Shown: positions 1 through 9,375 of the stretch, piece by piece | Layout: each line of letters opens with the position of its first letter | Numbering within the stretch: the stretch's first letter is position 1 | Source of the DNA: Boesenbergia rotunda | Lineage: Eukaryota > Streptophyta > Magnoliopsida > Zingiberales > Zingiberaceae | Assembly (NCBI GenBank): GCA_024364735.1 | Contig: JAGFNQ010008264.1 | Coordinates: 281,560 to 345,559, forward strand | Direction of reading: 5' to 3' | Length of the DNA stretch: 64,000 nt | The notes under the pieces: generated by a model | What the model saw: only the letters and a program-made list of their open reading frames with translations | Told to the model about the DNA's origin: nothing | Database searches by the model: none | Made by a program: the position numbers and the translations under genes

Positions 1-273
1 GCCCAATTCCTCGAACCAGGACTTCGTGCCCAACCCTCGATCAGGTCTTCGGTGCCCAACCCGCGGCTAGGACTTAGTGCCCAATCCATGATCAGGACTT
101 AGTGCCCAATTCTTCGAACCATAACTTATTGCCTAAGTTAACTAGGACTTTCCTTCACTTTAGTACTCCTTTCTTGACTAACCCTTCCTTGTTCTAATGT
201 ATCACTAACTTAAGCATATTGTTAAACATTGAAACACTCGAAGAGGACATCACTGATGCTTCTTGCACCAACA
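1..273 (-). mobile_element. Partial copia LTR (5' start of the LTR, minus orientation)
   Basis: Read on the minus strand this begins TGTTGGTGCAAG at 273 and matches the start of the P4 LTR at 56358 and 61409, including the stretch about a GATGTCCTC motif and the TTAAACATT segment. Positions 1-165 hold degenerate copies of a CCAGGACTT/GTGCCCAA minisatellite found in all related LTRs here. No polypurine tract follows at 274, so this is the outer end of a 5' LTR or a solo LTR whose rest lies outside the window. Confidence 0.8.
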
Positions 274-1598
274 AGTTGTGCTAGCAACTTGAGGTAGTTT
301 GCAGAGACACCAAGAACCCCAAAATAGGGTTTCGGCCAAAGAGGGAGAAGAGGAGGAAGAGAGGAAGGAAAAATGACTAAGCACCCATCCAAAATGGCAA
401 GAAACTCTTTTATACTCATCCCATGAATATGAAGAGGTTTTTGTCTCTTTAGCTTCCCTTCATTAAAGCCAATAAAGAGAATATCTTCTCATGTGACTCT
501 TCAACTTCTCTCGATTCAATGAAGAGAGACTTTTCCTCTTCCTTTATTATTAATTCATTAAACACTTTAATGAATTAATATCTCATCCAAATGTGGTTGA
601 GTCTAATCTAAATGAGTCTAACTCAAATTAGATCTCAATCCCATAATCCAATTGGATTCACTTGAGTATAACTCAATCAATCCAATTCGGATCAAATCTT
701 AGTCAAAATAAGATCAATCAATCTCCGAAGCATCGTGTCCTTAGTGTGTGACCCAATAGGTTCTCATAACGTTGACAATGTGCCTAAACTGCTTTAGACA
801 CATAAGCAATGAGCGGCATCTAGCAATGCATTATTGCTACCGAAGTAACAAGAAAAGTCGAGATCCGACTTAACCTCGATCCTATGATAATGTATGACTT
901 TGTCCTTCTATCCTCGATATCTAGATTGACCAATGAGGCATAGACTGTGTCATCCTCGATTAATCTTTGTGTTTCTTGATCCCCAAGTAGACTCACTCGA
1001 ATAAATGAGTTCAATATCTCATATTGACTCATTTAAGCATGGTCATGCGTTTTAGCAGTCCTACTGGATCAAGGGGCCCACAGATATCACTCCCGTCATA
1101 TGGGAGGGATAGATCCCATCTACATCACTCATATCCCTCCACATAATTCATTATATACCCAGTGATCGCCTTTATAGTCCACCCTGTTACGGGTGACGTT
1201 TGACGATACCAAAGTACATAACTCCTCATGTAGGGAACCATAGTGACTTCAGGTCTAAGGATTATTCATATTAATAGTCACATGAGAATGTTTATGACAC
1301 TAATATGATAATCTATGAAACTTTCTCATAGTGGGTCAATTCAGTACACATTCACTAATGTATACCCAGGTGTCAACTTGATATCACATATCCATGACTT
1401 GTGAGCTCAAGTCATTAATTGACCTACATGCTAGTCTCCATGCATTAATATTGTCCTTGAATATTAATGCTTGACTAGGAATGGTTTAGTATAGTGTTCT
1501 CTACATTATATCACTATCGATTCAACCAATCGATATGATGTAGATAAGAACCTACTACCCAAGGACATTATTATACTTAGTTATTTGGCACAAGTATA
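274..1598 (-). mobile_element. Noncoding, LTR-like sequence of a different family
   Basis: No coding frame is supported. On the minus strand a TATA box (TATAAAAG, 414-407) is followed by a pyrimidine-rich leader with a GGCCGAAACC motif, as in the gypsy and large copia LTRs of this window. The stretch ends abruptly at 1598, where M1 starts. Most likely this is part of a long retrotransposon LTR; the family is not recognised. Confidence 0.45.
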
Positions 1599-2800
1599 TG
1601 TTGGATCGAAGAAAACGATAGAGGGGGGGGGGTGAATATCGTTATAAAATTTTTCGAACAGTTAAAGAATATGCGCAGCGGAAATATATAAAACACGCGA
1701 GAACACAAGTCGTTTTTTACTTGGTTCGGAGTCGCGGTCGACTCCTACTCCAAGGCCCACGGTCCTTGACCGTTTACTTTGGGCAATTCTATATTTGAAA
1801 AGGTTTTTACAGATTAATAGTACAGATATAGAATTTGAAAAATTAAATCACAACACTTTCGTAAATTAAAATTTTACCGACGCCCGAGGTGGATCGAATT
1901 TCGGAGCAGAGGGTCATCGTCGACGCTGGAATCTCAAAATCGAACTTTGTCGGAGCGCAGCGCTTGAGCGAAAGTGTTTGGAGCGTTGGAAGTAATTGAT
2001 AACGAAGCCTTGGGGGTGAGCCCCCTTTTATAGTGCTCATACGGGCGCCTGTGACGTTGGGGGCGCCTAACACGTGGCCTTCCCTGTGCAAATCCTTATC
2101 CGCGGGCTCGGTCAGCGCTTATCCACCTCCACTTGGGCGCCTGAGCTGATGGGGGTGCCCGTGACCTCACGGGCGCCTGATCCGCCTTGGTCTAGTGGCT
2201 TCGTAGCTTTGTTTGGGGATTTGCCTTCACGCTTGGGCGCCCGTATCCATACGGGCGCCTGAGTCCTTCTGGGCGCCTAGGCTCAGTGAAGCACCTCCCT
2301 TGCAGATGACCAGTCCTTCGATCCTGCAACTAAGGTTAGTACCCAAAACACAACAAGTATTAGTTACAGTTGTAGCTGTCTTGGTTCTAATTTCGGGTCT
2401 CCCAAATGGAACCCTAGGTCGAACCGACGCCTACTGTTCCCTCGACGGGGAACACGTCCTCACCTACTCCTCTCAGGAGAGTTTACCTTTTGCCAATCGA
2501 CTCCTCCGGTTGGACTTTTGCCCAATCCTCTTGACCAGGTCTTCATGCTCAACTTCCGGTCAGGTCTTCGGTGCTCAACCCCTTGTCAGGACTTCTTGCC
2601 CAGTCCTCGACCAGGACTTCTTTGCCCGACTTCCGGTCAGGTCTTCTTGCCCAGTCCTTGACCAGGACTTCTTTTCTACTATACCTAGGACTTCTTCCCG
2701 CACACTCAGTGAACATGTTAGATCACAATAACACCTTAACTTCTGAACCCTTTGCCATTATCAAAACCCAGGTTTGACTTAGGTGCTGCTTGCACCAACA
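1599..2800 (-). repeat. M1 3' LTR (1.2 kb)
   Basis: It reads TGTTGGATCG at the left and GCACCAACA at the right, i.e. TG...CA on the minus strand. It is preceded internally by a purine tract (complement of 2801-2815). It holds several GGCGCC palindromes (2040-2280), a CACGTG box (2071-2076), a TATA box with hairpin (2012-2032) and tandem CCAGG-CTT motifs (2520-2700) that give spurious reading frames. Confidence 0.9.
2012..2032 (-). promoter_or_regulatory. LTR core promoter: TATA box abutting a G/C hairpin
   Basis: On the minus strand TATAAAAG (2032-2025) is immediately followed by an inverted repeat of five G and five C around a 4-base loop (2012-2025). The same arrangement sits in every related LTR of the window. 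Confidence 0.65.
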
Positions 2801-2934
2801 ATCTCTCCCTTTTTGATTTATGGCAATACGGGTTAAAAAGTTAAGTTCAAGAAACAGATATTGTAAAAGATTTCTAATTTCTTCCCCCTAGAAGAAATTC
2901 TCCCCCTGAGTTTTTCAAAAATACTTGGGGTTTT

Positions 2935-3255
2935 TGAAAATATTTCTAAGTCCAAAAAGATTTTTCAGGTTTTCAAAACTTAGAAAATTTTCAAAAAGAT
3001 TTTCAAGTTAGAGACAAATTTTCCAAAAAGAATTTTAAGTTTAGCACTTAAAAAAAAATTTTAAAACAATTTTGAGGTTTCAACACTTAGAAAATTTTCA
3101 AAACAATTTTGAAGTTTTACATTTAGAAAATTTTCAACACAAGATTGAATTTCAACACTTAGAAAATTTTCCAAAACAAGTTTTGAATTTTAACACTTAG
3201 AAAATTTTCCAAATCAATTTTTGAATTTTAACACTTAGAAAATTTTCAAAATCAT
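2935..3255. repeat. A/T-rich tandem array, about 45-50 bp unit
   Basis: About six imperfect copies share the core ACTTAGAAAATTTTC, which contains the 10-bp palindrome GAAAATTTTC. Similar arrays lie in the 3' untranslated regions of M3, M2 and P1. Confidence 0.75.
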
Positions 3256-3661
3256 TTTCGTTACTTTACTTTTTGGAGAAAGGAGATAAAAAAATTAATT
3301 AAGAAAAATTAAAAAACTTCTTTTCTCACTCCTTTCCAATCACTCCCCTTTGCCATATATCAAAAAATATTAAGGCAAACAAATTGAGTAAAGAAAGTAA
3401 AGTGTTGTATTGAACCAATTTTAAGCATAAACTGGACCAAATCAATTTAAATTCTCTCTTTCGGGTCCTGTCTAACCCAGTTAGCTACTTGCTAACTGTC
3501 ATAAACAGTAGCTTTCGCTAGAGTTAGTCAAGTTAAGTGTTCTGATCAAGTTAGATTTTCTAAGCTTGACACTTAACCTGATTACTGTTCAATTAGTATT
3601 TATTGCCCCAATTACTACAGATGCACTGACTTAAAGCATCTTGAATCAAGGCATAAACCTA

Positions 3662-3721
3662 AGCATCTCAACCCAGTCTAGGTTATCAATAAAAAGTACC
3701 TTAAGGTGCTTGTGAGATGCT
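3662..3721 (-). other. Conserved hairpin module, 3' UTR copy (M1)
   Basis: AGCATCTCA (3662-3670) pairs perfectly with TGAGATGCT (3713-3721) around a 42-base loop carrying CCCAGTCTAGGTTATCAAT. It is homologous to the modules at 24481-24540 (3' UTR) and at 5931-5993, 21697-21757 and 38061-38118 (between gag and protease). Confidence 0.7.
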
Positions 3722-4050
3722 GGCTGCTAGATCTATAGGTGCATGCAGTTCTAGGGTTAGGGTCTAAGCTAAGTCCATTTGTGAAAAAATCCTAGTTTTG
3801 AAGAGGGTAAGTTTAAAAAAAAACTAAATTGGAAAATCATTTTAAATTTCAAGACTTTGAAAAAAATGATTTTTCAAATATATTAAATAGCAAATAAGAA
3901 ATAAAACAGTCTTTTTAAAAGAAACATAAGTAGAGCAGTCCTATTCTACTAAGCATAACCCTACAATTGACTTAGCATACTAATTGAAATGACAAGTAAT
4001 GAACGAGATAAATGCATAAGATTCATCTGGTTAATAGTAGGACCAGAAAA

Positions 4051-4122
4051 GTCAAACAAAAGTCAAGTGCAAGTCAAGTACGAGTCAAATACAAGTCAAC
4101 CCTACTCAGTAGGGATAGTCAA
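4051..4122 (-). promoter_or_regulatory. Array of six W-box-like TTGAC cores
   Basis: GTCAA occurs at 4051, 4062, 4073, 4084, 4095 and 4118, the first five at exactly 11-bp spacing. On the minus strand these are TTGAC, the WRKY-binding core. The array lies just past the stop codon of the captured gene. Confidence 0.45.
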
Positions 4123-4148
4123 ATAGTCCACAATAGGTTGAAAATGAT

Positions 4149-5394
4149 CTAGGAAAAAGGGCTAGGATGGTCAGATAGTCTAGGCTGCCAAGATCGAAGC
4201 AGTGACATCATTTCATTGTATTGTGCGTCGCTTATCTCTCGATTGGCTCGGAGGGCGTCCATGTGCTCGATGTGATAGGCCTCGACCTCCTCCTTGAGGC
4301 TATGCATCTCTGTCTGCAACTGGGTAATGCGCTGATCGATGGTCAGAGGAGGGGGCTCCTGAAGTTGTTCATTGATCTCGGCTGCGAGATTAGCTACGTC
4401 TACCTCCACCTCCTCGTCAGAGTCAATCTGCCGTCTAGCCCTCTCCCGTCTCCATGACAACACCCCTGTGGTCGAAACGTCTATCCCCGCTAAAGAGAAA
4501 TTTCTAAATCCTATTTCATCGAACTCAGTCATCGAAATGATCTCTCCGGTAGTGATGTCACGACCATGATGGTGAAGAAGGGCGGTGATGATGTGGCAGT
4601 AGGGCGTACGTACTCGATCGTGAGTAGATACGTTCGATCCGTAAATGATGGTGTGGAATATGTAGAGGCCTATGTCGATATCTAATTGATGAATCATGGC
4701 ATAGAGTAAGAAGGTGTGAAACGGTCGCATGGTCACGACATCTCGGGTGGTAAGTGGGAGTACACACCGAACTATGACTCGGTAGAGGGCATAATCCTGG
4801 ACTCGGAGGTCAACCGACTGAAATGCCGAGCTAACGGGTTTCGCACATCTCCAAAGAAATAAGAGTAAAGAGTGTCTGGAGTAATGTACGAATAGGGGGG
4901 TGTGAAGGGAGGGTCGGCCGGAGGATAACAAGAGAAGGTAGATTGCGACTGTCGTAGTCCGAGAAACCGATTAAACAGGGTTGGAGAAATGGTTAGGGGA
5001 GTGCCTTGTACTGTAGTAGTGTAGAGTAGGTCATCAATCTTGACTAGGTTATTGTAAAATTCTGCACACAGGGTCGAGTTCATAGAATGTGTGCAGAAGA
5101 CTAGATGATCCAGTTGATAGAAATTGATTGTGTCCATAGCTAATGGGCAAGATTGGGTGAAGAATTGCCTATTTAGAAAGCTAGTATTAATAGGCTTATA
5201 GGTTGTTTGGGCAAACTTGTTGAACAACTCTAAGTTGGGGAATCTTGGGTCAGGGCTAGGTTCAGCCACGGGGTTGGGTTGAGAGACGTGACGTTTTCTA
5301 AATATGTTAAAGAAAATTGAGCATTTAATAAGCAAAATGAGGAAAAAGGAAATTGCTTGAAAAATGCATAATAAAATCGATATTTGGGCGGCAT
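4149..5394 (-). pseudogene. Captured 'putative plant transposon protein' gene, two exons, frameshifted
   Basis: Recognition rests on overall resemblance to the putative plant transposon protein domain often captured by plant mobile elements; no biochemical function is known to me. Proposed exon 1 is 5394-5384 (start MPPK), intron 5383-5298 (86 nt, ending TTTAG), exon 2 5297-4149. Splicing joins the ATG to the frame that reads KRHVSQPNP and later contains FYNNLVKIDDLLYTTT and LFNRFLGL. A shift of frame somewhere in about 4931-4772 separates this N-terminal half from the C-terminal half (DYALYRVIVRCVLP, then FLLYAMIHQLDIDIG). The C-terminus has an acidic patch (DSDEEVEVDV) and a likely coiled coil (about 4400-4200). 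The donor reads AT, not GT, so this copy may no longer splice. An alternative unspliced start lies at 5410 in the long frame. It is oriented with the host element and has its own promoter. Confidence 0.55.
5298..5383 (-). other. Predicted intron of the captured gene (decayed donor)
   Basis: The 86-nt stretch lies between ATGCCGCCCAA and the KRHV frame. It is T-rich with TTCTTTAAC before the final TTTAG. The independent copy at 56248-56323 has a proper GT donor and a TTAG acceptor at the equivalent place. Here the donor is ATATCG, probably a mutated GTAT. Confidence 0.5.
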
Positions 5395-5880
5395 TTTTTA
5401 AGTAGAGCATTTGAAGACGAGGAAGGAGCGTCTGGGAGCCTTGGGAAGAAGAGAAGTGAAAGAAGGTTTTGGTTTTGGTGTGGGGAAGAAGAGGGAGCCA
5501 TGCTCCTTATATACTGTCATACGGGCGCCCGTGAAGGGCCGGGCGCCCGAGTTCATTGGGGCGCCCGTAAGGTCACGGGCGCTCGGTTCAGTGGCAGCTA
5601 TTGGCAGACTTGACTGCCTTGGACGAAGATAAAGCTTGGGCGCCCGACAGGTCACGGGCGCCCGGGTCAGTAGGGTAGGGGTTGACAACTTTTGCTATCT
5701 TGGTCGAAGAGAAAGTCGGGGGGGTGCCCGACAGGTCACGGGCGCCCGAGCTGACCATGGTTTGACTATTGACCAGTTTGACCATTTGACCAGGTTTGAC
5801 CGTTTGACCCGGTTTGACCGTTTGACCTTTTTTTTTACCCAACCAACAATTAAACCAATTAAGCTCCAAATTGCATGATT
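5395..5880 (-). promoter_or_regulatory. Internal promoter region of the captured gene
   Basis: On the minus strand a TATA box (TATATAAG, 5523-5516) is followed at once by a perfect 5-bp-stem hairpin GGAGC/GCTCC (5504-5516). Upstream are several GGGCGCCC palindromes, including the perfect 12-bp ACGGGCGCCCGT at 5521-5532 and others at 5540-5570, 5640-5665 and 5725-5750, then an array of W-box cores (5762-5826). The layout copies that of the LTR promoters, so it may derive from an LTR U3. Open frames here are low-complexity readings of the palindromes. Confidence 0.6.
5762..5826 (+). promoter_or_regulatory. Array of eight TTGAC (W-box) cores
   Basis: TTGAC starts at 5762, 5769, 5778, 5786, 5796, 5804, 5814 and 5822, mostly as TTTGACC, spaced 7-10 bp. 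It sits about 240-310 bp upstream of the TATA box of the captured gene. TTGAC is the binding core of WRKY factors in either orientation. Confidence 0.5.
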
Positions 5881-6517
5881 TACTTGACAGAAATACAAAA
5901 ACCAGATGAATTTAAGTTAAGTTAGGTCCTAACCATCTCACCCAGTCTATAGTTATCAATCACGTTAACCTTATGGGTTTTGTGAGACAGGTTTTAATAG
6001 AAGTAAAGATTTTATTTTGAAAAACATGATTAATTTTGAAAAGTTGAATTAATTTTACAAACAATTAAGCTTTAAATTTTTTTGAAAAATGGTTGAATCT
6101 AAGATTAATTGAAATTTGTGTTAGATTCAAATCTGACAATAGTAAAGTGAATTTGATTTTCAATAATCGGCTTCCAGGTCTTGGCGAGACACTAGGCCTT
6201 CTTTGGCTGTAGCCTTATTGGATCATCAACCATTTCCTTGACAAAGCCTTTTATTGAAAATTCATCTTCAAGTTACTCCTTGAAAGATTTTGGTCTAACT
6301 AGTTTGGGTTTTGGATTGGTAGCTTCGGCTAGTTCCGCCCAGATGGCTTCCCTAACGTACTATCATCTCACCTCCACCCAATACTATGTTTTTTAAATTT
6401 CAGTTAAATCGTTTCAGTCCTTAGTCTAATCAGTCCTAGGTCTAAACATAATAAATTGCAGAAATAAATAAACAATCAAGCATGTAATTAAAACTAAGGA
6501 ATAAAAGAAATTTATCT
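5881..6517 (-). other. Gag-to-pol spacer of M1 with hairpin
   Basis: Noncoding and homologous to 37975-38598 (M3), 21130-21835 (P1), 33890-34420 (M2), 54840-55400 (A) and 59430-59860 (P4). It holds a hairpin at 5931-5993: TCTCAC (5936-5941) pairs with GTGAGA (5982-5987), and the flanking AACC (5931-5934) pairs with GGTT (5990-5993). Confidence 0.6.
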
Positions 6518-8050
6518 AATTATGAAAATTATTTTTAAATTGGCTCCCCGAGGACTAAAGCCACGATAATGATTAGGCAAGATGTGACTCTTGTCCTTGG
6601 GGATCCAATATTAGTTTGGTCCAGCTTGGTTGTTCAAGCAATGTTTGGGTACCCATGCTTGAACTTTGGCTCTAGATTGGTTTAATACAGCATAGTAGGA
6701 CCGTTGTCTCGACTTGGTTTAGTACCCTAACCCAGATCGATTAAGAACGGACTTCTGTTTTCTAAGGATCATGTCAAGACCCTTGGAACCAGAAGTGAAT
6801 CATTCTAAAGCCACTCTAAGGTCCTTGACTTGAGTTTTCAAGGAGGAGTTCTCTTTCTCAAGCTTTTCAACTTGAGTAGAGGTTCCTTCTTGAACCTTCT
6901 CGGTTAAGGATCTAGGGTCAGCTTCCTCTTTCAGGAGTTTTACTTCCTGTCGGAGGGATTCGACTCAGATTTTGTCTTTCGCCAAGTTACGAGATAAGTA
7001 AGCTATTAATTTAGATAAATCGACTTCGGAATAACCACTTACCGTTATTTTGCCGTTCTCCGAAATTGTGAGCCTTCTGTCGTCCGGCTCCGATTCTGAT
7101 CCAGTGTCGATGTCTTCCGAAGCGTTCAAGGCGAGCAAATTTGACTGTGGGGCCTCTTCTTCTTCTTCGGAGGAAGATTAGTCCCACGTGGCTTGAAGAG
7201 TCTTCTTCCTTCGAGTCTTCTTAGCTTCCTTTAGATTGAGGCACTCCGATTTGTAGTGTCCTTGCTTGTTGCATTCGTAGCAGGTCACATTTGGTTTGGT
7301 CTTTGACGTTGAAGGTTCAATTGGATCTTCCTTTCTTCGGCTGGCTTTCCTTCTGTTGGTCTGATGCTTCAGCTCCTTATAGTAGTCCCAAGCTAGCCCC
7401 ACCAACTTGGGTTGATCCCCTTCACTATCTTCTGAGTCTGAGTCTGAGTCAGACTCGGGTGCAGGTTGAGGCTTTTTCTTGGCTACCTTTCCTTGGGTTT
7501 TACCTGCAAGAAATGCAATACCTTTCTCGGCCAAAGTGCAGTTAGTCTGTTCATGTAATTCTAATTCTGAAAATAATTCATCTAACTTAATTTTTGAAAG
7601 ATCCCTAGAAACCTTGTAAGCATCTACCATAGATGCCCACAGAGTATTTCTTGGGAAAGCATTTAAGGTATACCTGATAAGGTCACGGTTTTCTACCTTG
7701 TGACCGATTATGTGCAGGTCATTCATCAGCTCCTGGATTCTGGCGTGGAGCTGTGCTGCTGATTTGCCCTCATTCATATTTATAGTATAGAGTCTGTTCA
7801 GCAACAGATCCCTTTTGCTGATTCTGGTGTCGGAGGTGCCTTCGTGCAGTTCAATCAGTTTGCTCTAAAGTTCTTTGGCGCTGTTGAAGGGACCCACCCG
7901 GTTCAGTTCTTCCTTGGTTAATCCACATTGCAAAGTTTGAGTTGCCTTTGCATCAGCCTCGATCTTTTTCTTCAGCGAGGCGTCCCATTCTGTGTAGTGC
8001 TGTACCACTCCTTCAGCATTCTTGGAGATTTCAAGGCCAGATTGGATTAT
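6518..8050 (-). pseudogene. gag: M1 copia gag (first tandem copy), truncated and interrupted
   Basis: Structural capsid/nucleocapsid polyprotein of a Ty1/copia element. The frame starts inside the gag domain at 8050 (IIQSGLEISK). A Trp codon is changed to TAG near 7867. The frame is then open from 7804 to 7178 and includes ENRDLIRYTLNAFPRN and SELELHEQ, a Ser/Asp/Glu-rich linker and a CCHC knuckle CYECNKQGHYKSEC. A second stop (TAA for GAA) follows at ATWD near 7179. Further on are an acidic stretch, a Leu/Glu coiled coil (about 6990-6790) and the conserved C-terminal piece ending near 6518. The N-terminus is absent because a duplicated segment abuts at 8051. Not functional. Confidence 0.85.
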
Positions 8051-9057
8051 AACGTACTATCATCTCACCTCCACCCAATACTATTTTTTTCAAATTTCAG
8101 TTAAATTATTTCAGTCCTTAGTTTAACCAGTCCTAAGTCTAAACATAATAATTTGCAGAAATAAATAAACAATCAAGCATGCAATTTAAAACTAAGGAAT
8201 AAAAGAAATTTATCTAATTATGAAAATTATTTTTAAATTGGCTCCCTTTAGACTAAAGCCACGATAATGATTAGGCAAGATGTGAATCTTGTCCTTGGGG
8301 ATCCAATATTGGTTTGGTCCAGCTTGGTTGTTCAAGCAAAGTTTGGGTACCCATGCTTGAACTTTGGCTCTAGATTGGTTCAATACAGCATAGTAGGACC
8401 GTTGTCTCGACTTGGTTCGATACCCTAACCCAGATCGATTAAGAACGGACTTCTATTTTCCAAGGATCATGTCAAGACCCTTGGAACCAGAAGTGAATCG
8501 TTCTAAAGCCACTCTAAGGTCCTTGACTTGAGTTTTCAAAGAGGAATTCTCTTTCTCAAGATTTTCAACTTGAGTAGAGGTTCCTTCTTGAACCTTCTCG
8601 GTCAAGGATCTAGAGTCAGCTTCCTTTTTCAGGAGTTTTACTTCCTGTCGGAGGGATTCGACTCAGATTTTGTCTTTCGCCAAGTTACGAGATAAGTAAG
8701 CTATTAATTTAGATAAATCGACTTCGGAATAACCACTTACCGTTATTTTGCCGTTCTCCGAAATTGTGAGCCTTCTGTCGTCCGGCTCCGATTCTGATCC
8801 AGTGTCGATGTCTTCTGAAGCGTTCAAGGCGAGTAAATTTGACTGTGGGGCCTCTTCTTCTTCTTCGAAGGAAGATTCGTCCCACGTGGCTTGAAGAGCC
8901 TTCTTCCTTCGAGTCTTCTTAGCTTCCTTTAGATTGGGGCACTCCGATTTGTAGTGTCCCTTCTTGTTGCATTCGTAGCAGGTCACATTTGGTTTGGTTT
9001 TTGACGTTGAAGGTTCAGTTGGATCTTCCTTTTTTCGGCTGGCTTTCCTTTTGTTGG
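8051..9057 (-). pseudogene. gag: M1 copia gag, second tandem copy (C-terminal part)
   Basis: This repeats 6352-7358 almost base for base at an offset of 1,699 bp: spacer end, coiled coil, acidic stretch, and CCHC knuckle CYECNKKGHYKSEC in the frame 9079-8663. Here the stop after ATWD is absent (ATWDESSFEEEEE), so this copy preserves the intact sequence. It ends at 9057, where the gypsy LTR starts. Confidence 0.85.
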
Positions 9058-9244
9058 TGTAACGCCCCAAAATTCCCATTTTTAGTTCTTAAAGTCCTTA
9101 GAATTATTTAGAAATGGTTTAGAAATATTCTAGATATTTTTAGGAATTTTTAGAATATTTTTATGAAATTTTCCGAGTCCGTTTGGTATTTTAAAAAAAA
9201 AAAAGAAAAAGAAAACGGGAAAAAACCACTTAAGGGCAGCCGGT

Positions 9245-9298
9245 GGTTCGAACCCGCGACCACCGCGAGACCACACAAGCGCGCGACCAGCTGGGCTA
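9245..9298 (-). other. tRNA-like segment with A box and B box, antisense in the LTR
   Basis: On the minus strand TAGCCCAGCTGG (9298-9287) fits the polymerase III A box TRGYNNARNNGG. GGTTCGAACC (9254-9245) fits the B box and is itself a palindrome. The gap is 32 bp, as in real tRNA genes. Acceptor and T stems do not pair well, so this is not a tRNA gene. Confidence 0.5.
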
Positions 9299-9367
9299 GG
9301 TATCAAGCACAACAATGGACGGAGAGAACTTTATTTAAGGTATAGTTAAGTTGATCCGCCCCTTAAG

Positions 9368-9375
9368 TATAAATA
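9368..9375 (+). promoter_or_regulatory. G1 5' LTR TATA box
   Basis: TATAAATA is followed by a TCTC-rich leader. The same box is at 18787-18794 in the G2 LTR. Confidence 0.7.

Larger units (their letters stand above)
2801..4148 (-). other. M1 3' untranslated region
   Basis: No coding frame. Reading on the minus strand: an array of TTGAC cores (4122-4051), a noncoding remnant of the RNase H end (about 3990-3950), a hairpin (3721-3662), an A/T-rich tandem array (about 3250-2935), then the polypurine tract at 2815-2801 (complement of ATCTCTCCCTTTTTG) next to the 3' LTR. Confidence 0.7.
1599..9057 (-). mobile_element. M1: non-autonomous copia-derived element with captured gene, 5' end missing
   Basis: In minus orientation the order is: duplicated gag fragments (9057-6518), gag-to-pol spacer with a hairpin (about 6517-5900), internal promoter (5880-5395), a putative plant transposon protein gene (5394-4149), a 3' untranslated region with a second hairpin (4148-2816), polypurine tract and 3' LTR (2800-1599). 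Protease, integrase, RT and RNase H are absent; only a noncoding vestige of the RNase H end remains near 3950-3990. The 5' LTR is lost where the gypsy LTR begins at 9058. Confidence 0.75.

Noticed and set aside
5298..5383. U12-type (AT-AC class) intron, from ATATCG donor and TTCTTTAAC near the acceptor
   Set aside because: The element A copy has a GTATAT donor and no matching U12 signals, so a mutated ordinary donor is simpler.
5398..5880. Several overlapping frames around the GGGCGCC palindromes as coding
   Set aside because: Both strands are open because palindromic GC repeats lack stops; the TATA box and W-box array fit a promoter better.
9245..9298. A functional tRNA gene
   Set aside because: A and B boxes fit, but acceptor and T stems do not pair and there is no clear anticodon arm.
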